Positions 50,092 through 58,470 of a stretch of DNA of 64,000 nucleotides are shown here, one piece after another. Origin of the DNA: JBBQSV01 sp038213615 (lineage in GTDB: Bacteria; Patescibacteriota; Saccharimonadia; Saccharimonadales; OMJO01); NCBI GenBank assembly GCA_038213615.1, contig JBBQSV010000001.1, positions 1 to 64,000 on the forward strand, written 5' to 3'. Within the stretch, counting starts at the first letter, position 1, and every line of letters starts with the position of its first letter. The translations under genes were made by a program, and so were the position numbers. The notes under the pieces were generated by a model. The model searched no databases and was not told the DNA's origin. It worked only from the letters and a program-made list of their open reading frames with translations.

Positions 50092-50652
50092 ATGCTGGAC
50101 AAAGAACAAACCACTAATTTACAAAAGTTTTTGCTGGTACTAGCTGTGGTGGTGGGTTACTGTCTGTATGCCATCCACAGCCTGGGCATTAAGAACGGCT
50201 TATCGGTCACGGCTTTGACTTGGGCGTTCTTTGTGTATTGCACACCAGTGGCCGATGCTGGGTTTTTAGTGGCCTTCCCCATCCGGCTGATTACCGGCAT
50301 AAAAATACTGCAAACCCAGATTGCGGTATGGTTTGTGGCAGCCGGCATGGTAACCCTAGCATTCATGACCAATGTACATGTTTTTGACAAAACTCCCTTG
50401 CTACAGTTGTTTCACAAAATCATAGTCGACCCCTGGCCGTTGGGGCTCATAGTGGTGCTATCGTTTATAGGTACGTATGTAAACGTACTGTTTGACGACG
50501 ACATACTAGATGTGGCTGGGGCCAGGCATAAATCCAGCAAGCTCAAGTCTAAACGAGCAAAGATCTACACTATGATAGGCTTTTTTGCCGCCACCTTTGC
50601 CCTATATGCCCTACTACTGCACGTGACCCACACCAAAATCAAGATATTCTAG
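50092..50652 (+). CDS. Hypothetical membrane protein (186 aa, about 5 TM)
   Basis: Helices: FLLVLAVVVGYCLYAIHSL, LSVTALTWAFFVYCTPVADAGFLVAFP, IAVWFVAAGMVTLAFM, PLGLIVVLSFIGTYVNVLF and YTMIGFFAATFALYALLLHV. A basic loop (HKSSKLKSKRAK) precedes the last helix, so it is cytoplasmic. No family recognised. An extended -10 box (TGATATAAT, ending 50073) drives it. Its TAG stop interlocks with the hpf stop on the other strand in a shared CTAG. Confidence 0.65.
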   Translation: MLDKEQTTNLQKFLLVLAVVVGYCLYAIHSLGIKNGLSVTALTWAFFVYCTPVADAGFLVAFPIRLITGIKILQTQIAVWFVAAGMVTLAFMTNVHVFDKTPLLQLFHKIIVDPWPLGLIVVLSFIGTYVNVLFDDDILDVAGARHKSSKLKSKRAKIYTMIGFFAATFALYALLLHVTHTKIKIF

Positions 50653-51008
50653 CCCCTGCGGCGGAGGCGCGCTAGCACACGGCGATGCAGACGCAGACTG
50701 CCCTGTTTTTCTTTGTACTTCTTTAGCTGGTTCTTTAGCTTGGCCTCTACGATATCTATCGCAGCAAACATATTTAGCGTGGCCTCTTTGGTGGCGATGG
50801 TTTCGCGGGGTAAATGCAGAACCACCTCGCATTCGCACTGTTTTTTGTCTTTGGATTTGACCTCTTTTAGAATGACCTCGGCATGGGCGCTTTCACGGGC
50901 GTGGCGTGGCAAATATTTGTCCAGGTGGCCAATTTTTTTGGTGGCGTATTTGGTAAGCTTATCGTCTAGTTTAAAGTGAACTCCGCTAACTTCTAATTTA
51001 TTGATCAT
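50649..51008 (-). CDS. hpf: Ribosome hibernation promoting factor, short form
   Basis: 119 aa. N-terminal S30AE domain: INKLEVSGVHFKLDDKLTKYATKKIGHLDKYL...VVLHLPRETIATKEATLNMFAAIDIVEAKLKNQLKKYKEK. No C-terminal dimerisation domain, so it resembles the short HPF/YfiA type. The Arg-rich end (RRVLARLRRRG) may contact rRNA. ATGA overlap with serS. Confidence 0.92.
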   Translation of the reverse strand: MINKLEVSGVHFKLDDKLTKYATKKIGHLDKYLPRHARESAHAEVILKEVKSKDKKQCECEVVLHLPRETIATKEATLNMFAAIDIVEAKLKNQLKKYKEKQGSLRLHRRVLARLRRRG

Positions 51009-52303
51009 ATTTGCTCCTTGCCCGGCATAAATGGTAGCAACACTTTGGGGATGCGCACATGGCCGTCTTTAGTTTGATAATTTTCTATGATGGCCACCAT
51101 GATCCGCCCTAGCGCAAAGGCCGTGGCGTCGTTGGTGTGCAGAAACTCAGTTTTGCCACTGGCGCGTTTGACACGCGTCTTTAGGCTACGAGCCTGGAAA
51201 TCAGTCATGTAGTCGGCAGTATGGGTTTCGCGGTACTTGTTTTGCCCTGGTACCCAAACTTCTATATCCACTCCGGCGGCATTTGGTTTGCCAATGTCGG
51301 CCGTACATTTATCTAGTACCTGATAATGTAGCCCCAGCTGTTGTACTAGGTATTCCTGGATGGCAATCAATAACTTATGCTCTTCTAGCCCCTTTTCGGC
51401 GGTAGAAAAAACTTCTATCTCTAGTTTGTCGAACTGGTGCAAGCGAATGATGCCCTCGGTATCTTTGCCATAAGTGCCGGCCTCTCGCCGAAAGCTGGTG
51501 GCGTAGGCCACGTAGCGGATGGGCAGCTCGGCCTCTGGTAAAACTTCGTCCATGTACATGTTGCACATGCTATGTTCGGCACTGGCGTTTAGCCACATTT
51601 CGTCATCGGCCAGTTTATAGGTGACTTCCTCGGCATTCAGCCGACCAGTGGCCTGGTAGGCTTTGGTGTTAACAAGTGCCGGTGGCAAAACTGGGATAAA
51701 CGGTTTGGGGTCTAGATCCAGATTGTTGTCTTTGATGATTTTGGCAATCACTGGCTCGTCGGCCAAAGTCTGCATGGTCCACTGCATGATGGCCATTTGC
51801 AGCTCTACCAACCCGCCCTTGATGTAGGCAAATCGACTACCAGCTACTCTAGCGGCACGTTGTTTGTCTATCAATCCGCGTGGCTCTGTTAACTCCCAGT
51901 GATTCTTGGGCGAAAAATCAAAATCTGGCTTGTTTCCTACGGTGCGTGACACCACGTTGTCGTTTTCGCTCTTGCCCACTGGTACGTGGTCTAATGGCAT
52001 GTTTGGCACGGCTCTAAGTAGCTGTTGCAACTCTTTGGCTAATGGCTCTAGTTCAGATTCTAGCTTGGCCAGATCAGTCTTGATCTTTTTGCCAGCAGCG
52101 ATTTGATCGGCACTAGGTTTTTGGTCTGCTCCCAGCAAGGATTTGCTGTTACGCTGTTCACGAAGCTGATTGATCTTTTCTAATAACTCGCGCTGTTTTT
52201 TGTCTACCTCTAGTAGGCGGTCAATATCCACCTTTTCGTTCTTTTGGGCAGATTTTTGTTTGACCAGTTCGGCGTTGGTACGAATGAACTGAATATCTAG
52301 CAT
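51005..52303 (-). CDS. serS: Seryl-tRNA synthetase
   Basis: 432 aa class II enzyme. N-terminal coiled coil (about 30-100), VPNMPLDHVPVGKSENDN, motif 2 YATSFRREAGTYGKDTEGIIRLHQFDKLEI and motif 3 with FALGRIMVAIIENYQ. Where most SerRS have the TLNGSG loop this protein reads HTNDATAFALGR, a variant. The -10 box ends 6 nt before the ATG, so +1 is predicted at the A of ATG. Confidence 0.96.
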   Translation of the reverse strand: MLDIQFIRTNAELVKQKSAQKNEKVDIDRLLEVDKKQRELLEKINQLREQRNSKSLLGADQKPSADQIAAGKKIKTDLAKLESELEPLAKELQQLLRAVPNMPLDHVPVGKSENDNVVSRTVGNKPDFDFSPKNHWELTEPRGLIDKQRAARVAGSRFAYIKGGLVELQMAIMQWTMQTLADEPVIAKIIKDNNLDLDPKPFIPVLPPALVNTKAYQATGRLNAEEVTYKLADDEMWLNASAEHSMCNMYMDEVLPEAELPIRYVAYATSFRREAGTYGKDTEGIIRLHQFDKLEIEVFSTAEKGLEEHKLLIAIQEYLVQQLGLHYQVLDKCTADIGKPNAAGVDIEVWVPGQNKYRETHTADYMTDFQARSLKTRVKRASGKTEFLHTNDATAFALGRIMVAIIENYQTKDGHVRIPKVLLPFMPGKEQI

Positions 52304-52309
52304 ACCCTA

Positions 52310-52315
52310 ATTATA
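52310..52315 (-). promoter_or_regulatory. -10 box of serS
   Basis: TATAAT on the - strand. Predicted leader is 0 nt, i.e. the transcript begins with AUG. Confidence 0.6.
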
Positions 52316-52412
52316 ACGCATCTACTCTGATCGGTTACTAAAGTGCACTTTACTAGATTTAAACTCCAGCAATTTCTATATTGTCAGATATAGATTAAAT
52401 TTAGGGGAGATT

Positions 52413-53123
52413 ATGAGCCACGAAGTATCAATCCATGACGCCCAAACCAGTATTTTGCGAGAGCTACTGTTTCACCCACACGCTGGCTACGCCAAATTGC
52501 AAAAGCCCACCGGCCTGGCCAGTGACCACTTTAACTTTCATATTTCTCGGCTGGTAGAACTGGGCTTGGTAGAAAAAGTATCGCGCGGGCTATACAAGCT
52601 AACTCCTCGCGGCAAAGAATACGCTAATCGTCTAGACACCGATAATAACACCGTAGAACGCCAGCCAAAAGCCGCCGTGATATTGGCCTTGGAGCGCAAA
52701 AATGGTAGCAAAAAAGAGTTTTTGTTTCAGGAACGGCTAAAGAACCCCTACTTTGGTTTTTGGGGTTTGCCTAGTGGCAAAATCCGCTGGGGCGAAACCA
52801 TCACCGAAACGGCCATGCGCGAATCTTTAGAAGAAACTGGCCTAACAGCTGACTGGCGAGTAGCTGGCGTTTATCACGAACAATTTTTGCAAGAAGAGTC
52901 CCAGGAAATGCTCGAAGACAAAATATTTTTTGTGGTTCATGGCACTAACCCACGAGGTGATACGTTGGAGCGTTTTGAAGGCGGAGCTAATAAATGGATG
53001 ACGTTTACCCAGGCCGACAAAAAAGACAAAAAGTTCGACAGCTTCAAGATGGAAATCGATATTTTAAATGCCAAAGACTGGTTAATCGAACGACGCACCA
53101 CTTACAGCAAAGACGTGTTTTAG
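52413..53123 (+). CDS. NUDIX hydrolase with N-terminal winged-helix domain
   Basis: 236 aa. Residues about 5-75 form a winged helix ([61 protein letters not shown]), then a NUDIX domain with the box G-x5-E-x7-RE-x2-EE-x-G in [24 protein letters not shown] nucleotide- or ADP-ribose-type ligand could act as effector or substrate. The HTH may instead be used for partner contact. Ribosome site AGGGGAG. Stop overlaps the nuclease stop on the other strand. Confidence 0.87.
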   Translation: MSHEVSIHDAQTSILRELLFHPHAGYAKLQKPTGLASDHFNFHISRLVELGLVEKVSRGLYKLTPRGKEYANRLDTDNNTVERQPKAAVILALERKNGSKKEFLFQERLKNPYFGFWGLPSGKIRWGETITETAMRESLEETGLTADWRVAGVYHEQFLQEESQEMLEDKIFFVVHGTNPRGDTLERFEGGANKWMTFTQADKKDKKFDSFKMEIDILNAKDWLIERRTTYSKDVF

Positions 53124-53917
53124 GGTTTTTTCTTTTTGGACTTAGATTTTACATGCGCCAGTGTTAGTTCGGTGCGTTGGCGGGCATACAGGCAGTAGTC
53201 ACACTCCCCACCCATGGCAGCAGTACCCACAGCTGGCATGTCGCCCTCCAAGCAGTCTTTCATCTTTTGAATGGTCGGCTCTACCCAACTATCATTGCCG
53301 GTGTACGGGATAACTATGGTAGTAAACTCTACTTTGTTATAAAACCCATCTAGATCGGTGCGACCGTTGGCGTACACAAAGTAACCGGTGTCGTTAACTT
53401 TGAATCCGTTTTGTCGTAGCAGCCACTGATAGACTTCCATTTGGCGCTTGTAGCTAATCTGCCAATCGGCATCTAGAGTAATCTCTTTGTTCTTAGATGT
53501 AGCTTTGTAGTCCACCACAATTAGCTCGCCGTCGTCATTTATCCAAACATCATCCACCGCGCCAAAGATGTGCAGATTTGTTGGTTGATGCAACGCGGTT
53601 ACACCGGTGAAGTTGTGTCGCCACTTGTCTAGGTCTTTGTGGGCAAACGGGATGGCCTTGATCTGATTGTCGGTCATCATTGGGTGCGGCTGGGCTTTTT
53701 GGCGGTAGTCATCAAACTCTTTTTTGAACAGTTCGTCTATAGCTTTGTTGATCTGAAACGGTGGCCCACTGGGTCGTTTGATCTTTAGCCGGGCATCTAA
53801 CCAAAAACAACGCGGACACTGCATAAACAGCTCTATTTTGGATCGTGACAGCTTGAATAAATCAGCCTGCCCTGGCTGATATGGTTTGTTGCGCTCTGCC
53901 CAGTAATTTCCTGCCAT
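53120..53917 (-). CDS. PD-(D/E)xK nuclease, RecB/Cas4-like
   Basis: 265 aa. The Asp and DxK of the active site are in [10 protein letters not shown] and [10 protein letters not shown], with QVYQ-type motif [15 protein letters not shown] downstream. Cysteines at CPRC near the start and CDYC near the end could hold an iron-sulfur cluster, as in AddB and Cas4. No CRISPR, cas or helicase gene is nearby. -10 box TACAAT 8 nt before the ATG. Probably a DNA repair exonuclease; role not certain. Confidence 0.82.
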   Translation of the reverse strand: MAGNYWAERNKPYQPGQADLFKLSRSKIELFMQCPRCFWLDARLKIKRPSGPPFQINKAIDELFKKEFDDYRQKAQPHPMMTDNQIKAIPFAHKDLDKWRHNFTGVTALHQPTNLHIFGAVDDVWINDDGELIVVDYKATSKNKEITLDADWQISYKRQMEVYQWLLRQNGFKVNDTGYFVYANGRTDLDGFYNKVEFTTIVIPYTGNDSWVEPTIQKMKDCLEGDMPAVGTAAMGGECDYCLYARQRTELTLAHVKSKSKKKKP

Positions 53918-53970
53918 AGAGGTATATTGTAACAAGCCGTAGACGACTCTTGGCTAAACTATGTGTTGTT

Positions 53971-54741
53971 TTATTTGGCCAGGCCGATGATCAGCACAGC
54001 AGCTAGAGCTACACGGCTAACTAGATTTACAAAAACGTGATTTCGCTCAACGAATAGGTAATCCTTGAAGGCTTTTTTGCCAGCTAAATTCATTTTGTAG
54101 TTCAAAGCGATAGCCACAACTGATAGCAGCAGGATTGCGAATGAAGCGTAAACGTACCAACTGGCCCGAATCATGCCATAAACCATGGTGCCCACACCAC
54201 TGTTGGCTAGCCAAAACAGCGGCATCACCAAACAAACAGCCGCCAAAATGTAGAACAACCAAGCTGACTTTTTAGTTACTACGGTCTGCTTTTCGGTAAT
54301 CCACATTAGAATAAAGCCAATTGCTGTTAGCGTACCGGTCATCTTTAGCGCAGTTAAGTCGTGCCAACCATAAAGCATGCCAACTAAGGTGTAGATAGCC
54401 GTTCCAACAACGGCCATGTCGATCCAGCGCCACAGGTTTACTTTGCCCTTTAGAACTTTTTGATAACTTTTTTGCCATTTGGTGGCGTTTAGTAGCGGTA
54501 CAACGGCTGCCAGAACAAAGGTAACAACCACAAACCACTTGATACTCAGGTCCATAACTAATTTGCTAGCTGGAACAATTTGCTGTTTGGCCAAGCTGTC
54601 TTGAGTTAGGTGGGCCAAGGTGATAGGAAAAGTCTGGTGACCCATAAAAACTCCGGCCAAAATTGCCGCTACCAAAAACAATACCCCGCTCGCCAAGTTT
54701 AGGCGCTGCAATTGCAGCTTGTAATCCACTTTCTTACTCAT
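53971..54741 (-). CDS. Heliorhodopsin-like seven-helix protein without the retinal Lys
   Basis: 256 aa with seven helices. Segments match the heliorhodopsin pattern: RLNLASG in helix 1, RWID...VGMLYGWHDLTALKMTG in helix 3 and the following loop, MVYGMIRASWYVYASFAI in helix 5, and DYLFVERNHVFVNLVSRVALAA in helix 7. In heliorhodopsins helix 7 reads YLFGE...SLVAKS with the retinal-binding Lys; here the position is Arg243 (CGT, 54013-54015). Helix 3 has Asp108 where Glu is usual. Predicted not to bind retinal by a Schiff base. -10 box ends 7 nt before the ATG. Confidence 0.8.
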   Translation of the reverse strand: MSKKVDYKLQLQRLNLASGVLFLVAAILAGVFMGHQTFPITLAHLTQDSLAKQQIVPASKLVMDLSIKWFVVVTFVLAAVVPLLNATKWQKSYQKVLKGKVNLWRWIDMAVVGTAIYTLVGMLYGWHDLTALKMTGTLTAIGFILMWITEKQTVVTKKSAWLFYILAAVCLVMPLFWLANSGVGTMVYGMIRASWYVYASFAILLLSVVAIALNYKMNLAGKKAFKDYLFVERNHVFVNLVSRVALAAVLIIGLAK

Positions 54742-54748
54742 TGACACA

Positions 54749-54754
54749 ATAATA
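54749..54754 (-). promoter_or_regulatory. Extended -10 box of the heliorhodopsin-like gene
   Basis: TGTTATTAT on the - strand, predicted leader 1 nt. Confidence 0.5.
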
Positions 54755-54780
54755 ACACAATACTATCGACTGGCAACTAA

Positions 54781-55824
54781 TTAGCCAACCTCACCTATGA
54801 ATGACTTAACTAAGGCCTTGTTGACGTCTTTTGGTTTAGTGATGCCCTGACCCATTAGCCACATCAACTTAACTTCGGCCGTTACATCAGTCATAATGCT
54901 GGCTTGGCCAGCTCCAGCTTCCAGAGCGGCTCGGCCAGTCTCGTAAATCTCGGGGACCGTTTTACCACCGATAAATTTAGTAGCAATCACGGCCGGCTTG
55001 CCTAGTTTAACTGTCTCTTCAATCACTGGTAGCAACGAATATTTACCCTCTGATGGTACATTACCGGCACCTAGTGACTTCAAGATCAACGCACTGCACT
55101 CATCGGAACGCACGATCGATAACAAAAGTTCCGGGTTTAAACCTGGTCTAACATTTATACTAACAATCCCGTTTGCAAAGTTAAGCTTTGGATTTAATCT
55201 AGATGGAGATAATTTAACGTTCTTCTTTTTAAGGGCCAAAGGGCTAAATGTAATATCGGTAGCCGAAATGTCCGCTAAGTGGGGAAAAGCCGGTGAGTCA
55301 AATGCATTAAACTTGGCCTCGCTAATCTTTATAGTGCGGTTAGCTCGCAAGACTACAGCCGAAAATACAATCATTACCTCGGCAACCTTGCAATCAATGG
55401 CCTCCGTCAAAGTCCTAACCGATCGCTCTAGGTTTACTCTGGCATCATTACCCGGGTCTACCATTGGTAACTGCGAGCCCGTAAAGACGATGGGTTTTCC
55501 TAAAGAATCACCAAAAGCCATAGAAACGGCCGTTGCAGTGTAAGCCATAGTGTCAGTACCGTGAGTTACTAAGATACCATCATAACTAGAATAAAGTTCA
55601 GCGATTTTACGGATCAACAGCTGCCAGTTTTCGGGCGTCAAATTAGTACTATCTTTATTTAGCAAATCAACCACAGTCAGATCAATACCCATCTTCTGTA
55701 AACCTGGAACGTGTTCTAGTAGCTCTTCGGCTGATGTAGCTGGTGCTAGGGCGCCCTTGTCATTCGGCACCATAGCAATAGTGCCACCGAAACCGATTAG
55801 GACTATGCGTTTGTTGTTTGCCAT
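54781..55824 (-). CDS. Type I L-asparaginase family
   Basis: 347 aa. First catalytic Thr15 in GFGGTIAM; the second triad THGTDTMAYTA is present, followed by KPIVFTGSQLPMVDPGNDARVNL. Converts asparagine to aspartate plus ammonia; could also be a Glu-tRNA-Gln amidotransferase GatD-like protein, though GatE is not here. Cytoplasmic. 33 nt upstream of the heliorhodopsin-like gene. Confidence 0.9.
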   Translation of the reverse strand: MANNKRIVLIGFGGTIAMVPNDKGALAPATSAEELLEHVPGLQKMGIDLTVVDLLNKDSTNLTPENWQLLIRKIAELYSSYDGILVTHGTDTMAYTATAVSMAFGDSLGKPIVFTGSQLPMVDPGNDARVNLERSVRTLTEAIDCKVAEVMIVFSAVVLRANRTIKISEAKFNAFDSPAFPHLADISATDITFSPLALKKKNVKLSPSRLNPKLNFANGIVSINVRPGLNPELLLSIVRSDECSALILKSLGAGNVPSEGKYSLLPVIEETVKLGKPAVIATKFIGGKTVPEIYETGRAALEAGAGQASIMTDVTAEVKLMWLMGQGITKPKDVNKALVKSFIGEVG

Positions 55825-55858
55825 TAACTAATATGTTAAAGGATTCTGAGTTTTATGG

Positions 55859-56347
55859 CTAGCCTAGCGGTTGATAAGGTACGTGGCACATGCCACGACC
55901 AGTACGCTGGGCATATTTTTGGTGATAGTCTTCCGCTTCGTAAAATTCACTGGCCTTGGTGATTTCTGTAACAATTGGTTGTTCAAAGTCTTTTTGGCTA
56001 GACTGTTTTACTTGCTCTGCAATAACTTTTTGTTCGTCATCAAAATAATAAATGGCCGAACGGTATTGATCCCCAACATCTGGGCCCTGCCCATTTAACT
56101 GCGTGGGATCATGCATTCTAAAAAATTGCATCAGAATGGTTTTGTAGTCCGTCCGTTTGGGGTCAAACTCTATTAGTACTGCCTCGGCATGGCCAGTATC
56201 TTTATAACAAACGTCCTCGTAACTCGGGCCGGTGGTGTGACCTCCTGTGTAACCTACTGTCGTCTTCATCACGCCTGGTACTTCGTCAAAGTAAAACTGA
56301 ACTCCCCAAAAACACCCTGCCCCCAATAACGCTTTTTGATCAGCCAT
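55859..56347 (-). CDS. msrA: Peptide methionine sulfoxide reductase A
   Basis: 162 aa. Nucleophile Cys12 in GAGCFWGVQFYFDEVPGV; GYTGGHTTGPSYEDVC and HAEAVLIEFDP follow, and the end is YHQKYAQRTGRG. Reduces Met-S-sulfoxide. The ATG overlaps the lysS stop by 1 nt (TAATG), so the two are coupled. Confidence 0.96.
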   Translation of the reverse strand: MADQKALLGAGCFWGVQFYFDEVPGVMKTTVGYTGGHTTGPSYEDVCYKDTGHAEAVLIEFDPKRTDYKTILMQFFRMHDPTQLNGQGPDVGDQYRSAIYYFDDEQKVIAEQVKQSSQKDFEQPIVTEITKASEFYEAEDYHQKYAQRTGRGMCHVPYQPLG

Positions 56348-57876
56348 TACTTTTTAGGCTTCGATTGTTTTTTGAACACTTCTGGGTAGATGGATTTGGT
56401 GACTTCATCAACTTCGGAACGAAGTTGTGGAAATGGCACACCTTCGCGTGCAGTTACGCCCTCGAACATCCAAAATACACGTTCTGAATAACCAAGCCCA
56501 CAAGTTGGCGGCATGCCGTATTCCAGCATTTCTACATAATCGACATCTAACATTTGAGCTTCACTATCACCTGCCTGCCGCATTGCTTCTTGTTCCAAGA
56601 ATCTCGCTAGCTGATCTTGGGGGTCATTTAACTCTGAATAGCCATTACACATCTCACTACCGGCAATGACGGCCTGGAAGCGCTGAGCACTGTCAGGGTC
56701 CTCGTCACTAACCTTGCTAAGCGGAGAAATAAACGCCGGTGTGTTGATTAGCCAAACAGGTCCAGCCACATCTTTGCGAATATTTTTCCAAAGCTTATCG
56801 ATCCCACGAACTTTGTTGTCTGTTTGTTCGACTTCTAGGTTATTCTTGGTCAACAGCTCCTTAACCTCAGCCAGACTACACTCGTGAATATCCAGATCGT
56901 AATGTTTCTTTAGCGTGTCGGCGTAATCCCACTTTTCCCAAGACTTTTCCATATCAACTTCGTGACCATGCACTTTGAATTTCAGTGTGCCAAAGGTTTG
57001 CTTTAGCACATCCGTAAACATTCGCTCCATCATAGCCATGCCGTCCTGCCAGTTAGCGTAAGCCCAGTACCACTCCATAGCCACGTGTTCTGGTAAATGC
57101 TCGTCGCTATAATTTTCATTACGAAAGCGTGGACCAATATCAAATACTTTTTCATAGCCACCACCAATAAGTCGCTTCAACGGCAACTCGTGGCTGATAC
57201 GCAGATAAAAATCTTGATTCAGTGCATCCATGTGAGTTACAAACGGAGTGGCATCTGCCCCGCCAGTGGTGTGTTCCAGCACTGGGATATTAATTTCTAC
57301 AAAATCCTCTTTTTCTAGGAACTGCCGGGTAGCCTGCCAGAACTTACTGCGGCGCAAAAACCGCTCGTAAACATCACAGTTCACGTTAGTGTCTATGTAG
57401 CGGCGGCGCAGGCGCTCTTCTTTATTAGTAAAGCCGTCTTGGGCGCTGGGCATCGGCCGCAATGCTTTGGTTAGAATCCGCAATTTGCGCACGTTCACAG
57501 ACACTTCACCAGTTTGGGTCTTTATGACCTCGCCGTCAGCCTGCACAAAGTCACCACTATCTAGAAAGTTCAATTCGTCTAGGCCTAGTTGACTATTTTT
57601 GGGGTCCAGTTTGGCAATCTCGCCGTCACGTATAAATAACTGCAGACTGCCGCTAGCATCGCGGATCACCACAAAGGCAATTTTGCCAATTTTGCGGATG
57701 TTCACAATCCGACCCACAACAGATACAGATTTGCCCTCTAGCTTGGCAAAATCGTCAATAATTTGCCGATTGTGATGGGTGCGTACTGAGTCACTAGGGT
57801 ACGGATTGACCCCCAATTTGCGTAGCTCATCTAGCTTGCGCAGGCGCTCGTTGCGGTAATCTTTTAGTGTAGACAT
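56347..57876 (-). CDS. lysS: Lysyl-tRNA synthetase, class II
   Basis: 509 aa. N-terminal OB anticodon domain (SVSVVGRIVNIRKIGKIAFVVIRDASGSLQLFI), motif 2 FDIGPRFRNENYSDEHLPEH and motif 3 PPTCGLGYSERVFWMFEG. Motif 3 usually reads GGLGIGIDR, so this is a variant. -10 box TATACT 8 nt before the ATG (57885-57890). Confidence 0.95.
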   Translation of the reverse strand: MSTLKDYRNERLRKLDELRKLGVNPYPSDSVRTHHNRQIIDDFAKLEGKSVSVVGRIVNIRKIGKIAFVVIRDASGSLQLFIRDGEIAKLDPKNSQLGLDELNFLDSGDFVQADGEVIKTQTGEVSVNVRKLRILTKALRPMPSAQDGFTNKEERLRRRYIDTNVNCDVYERFLRRSKFWQATRQFLEKEDFVEINIPVLEHTTGGADATPFVTHMDALNQDFYLRISHELPLKRLIGGGYEKVFDIGPRFRNENYSDEHLPEHVAMEWYWAYANWQDGMAMMERMFTDVLKQTFGTLKFKVHGHEVDMEKSWEKWDYADTLKKHYDLDIHECSLAEVKELLTKNNLEVEQTDNKVRGIDKLWKNIRKDVAGPVWLINTPAFISPLSKVSDEDPDSAQRFQAVIAGSEMCNGYSELNDPQDQLARFLEQEAMRQAGDSEAQMLDVDYVEMLEYGMPPTCGLGYSERVFWMFEGVTAREGVPFPQLRSEVDEVTKSIYPEVFKKQSKPKK

Positions 57877-57884
57877 TGCTAATT

Positions 57885-57890
57885 AGTATA
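57885..57890 (-). promoter_or_regulatory. -10 box of lysS
   Basis: TATACT on the - strand, predicted leader 2 nt. Confidence 0.5.
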
Positions 57891-57926
57891 CAGTCTTGGC
57901 CTGCGGTTTACAGCTGCTTTGACCAG

Positions 57927-58385
57927 CTAGCTGATTTCGGTAATTTTGTACTTGGTAGATTCGGCGGGAGTTTTGATCTCTACAGTGTCGCCCACGGTCT
58001 TGCCCATCAATGCCTTGCCAATTGGTGATTCGTCAGAGATCTTGCCGTTTAGCGGATCGGCCTCTACTGTGCCAACCACTTGCAAATCTTTGGTCTTGGC
58101 GCCAGATTTTAGCTTTACCTTAGAACCCAGCTGAACTTTGTTATCGCCCTTTGGTTTACCGATAACCTCCACATTGATCAAAATGTTGTCTATTTCGGCT
58201 ATGCGGCTCTCGGCGCGCTCTTGTTCGTCACGAGCAGCACCATATTCGGCGTTCTCTGTTAGATCACCGAATTCACGAGCTGTTTTGATACGATCAGCCA
58301 CAGCCTCGCGCTGGGATATTAATTCAGCGTGCTCTTGCTCTAGCTCATCCACGCCCTCTTTAGTCAATTTAAATTGTTTTTTCAT
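57927..58385 (-). CDS. greA: Transcription elongation factor GreA
   Basis: 152 aa. N-terminal coiled coil with the DLTENAEYGAARDEQ tip that inserts acidic residues into the RNA polymerase secondary channel; C-terminal FKBP-like domain (VQLGSKVKL...ISDESPIGKALMGKTVGDTVEI). Stimulates RNA cleavage by stalled polymerase. Promoter TTGGTT-N17-TATAAT (-10 at 58454-58459) overlaps the end of proS; leader about 60 nt. Confidence 0.96.
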   Translation of the reverse strand: MKKQFKLTKEGVDELEQEHAELISQREAVADRIKTAREFGDLTENAEYGAARDEQERAESRIAEIDNILINVEVIGKPKGDNKVQLGSKVKLKSGAKTKDLQVVGTVEADPLNGKISDESPIGKALMGKTVGDTVEIKTPAESTKYKITEIS

Positions 58386-58470
58386 AATTAACCAACTCTC
58401 CAGTTACCATTTCATAGATGTTATCGGAGGTTTTTGTCTCTCTTTACGCAGGGATTATAGCAATTTGTAG

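Noticed and set aside
53120..53917. Cas4 of a CRISPR system
   Set aside because: No repeats, no cas genes nearby, and the Cys layout (CxxC plus CxxC) is not the one-plus-three of Cas4.
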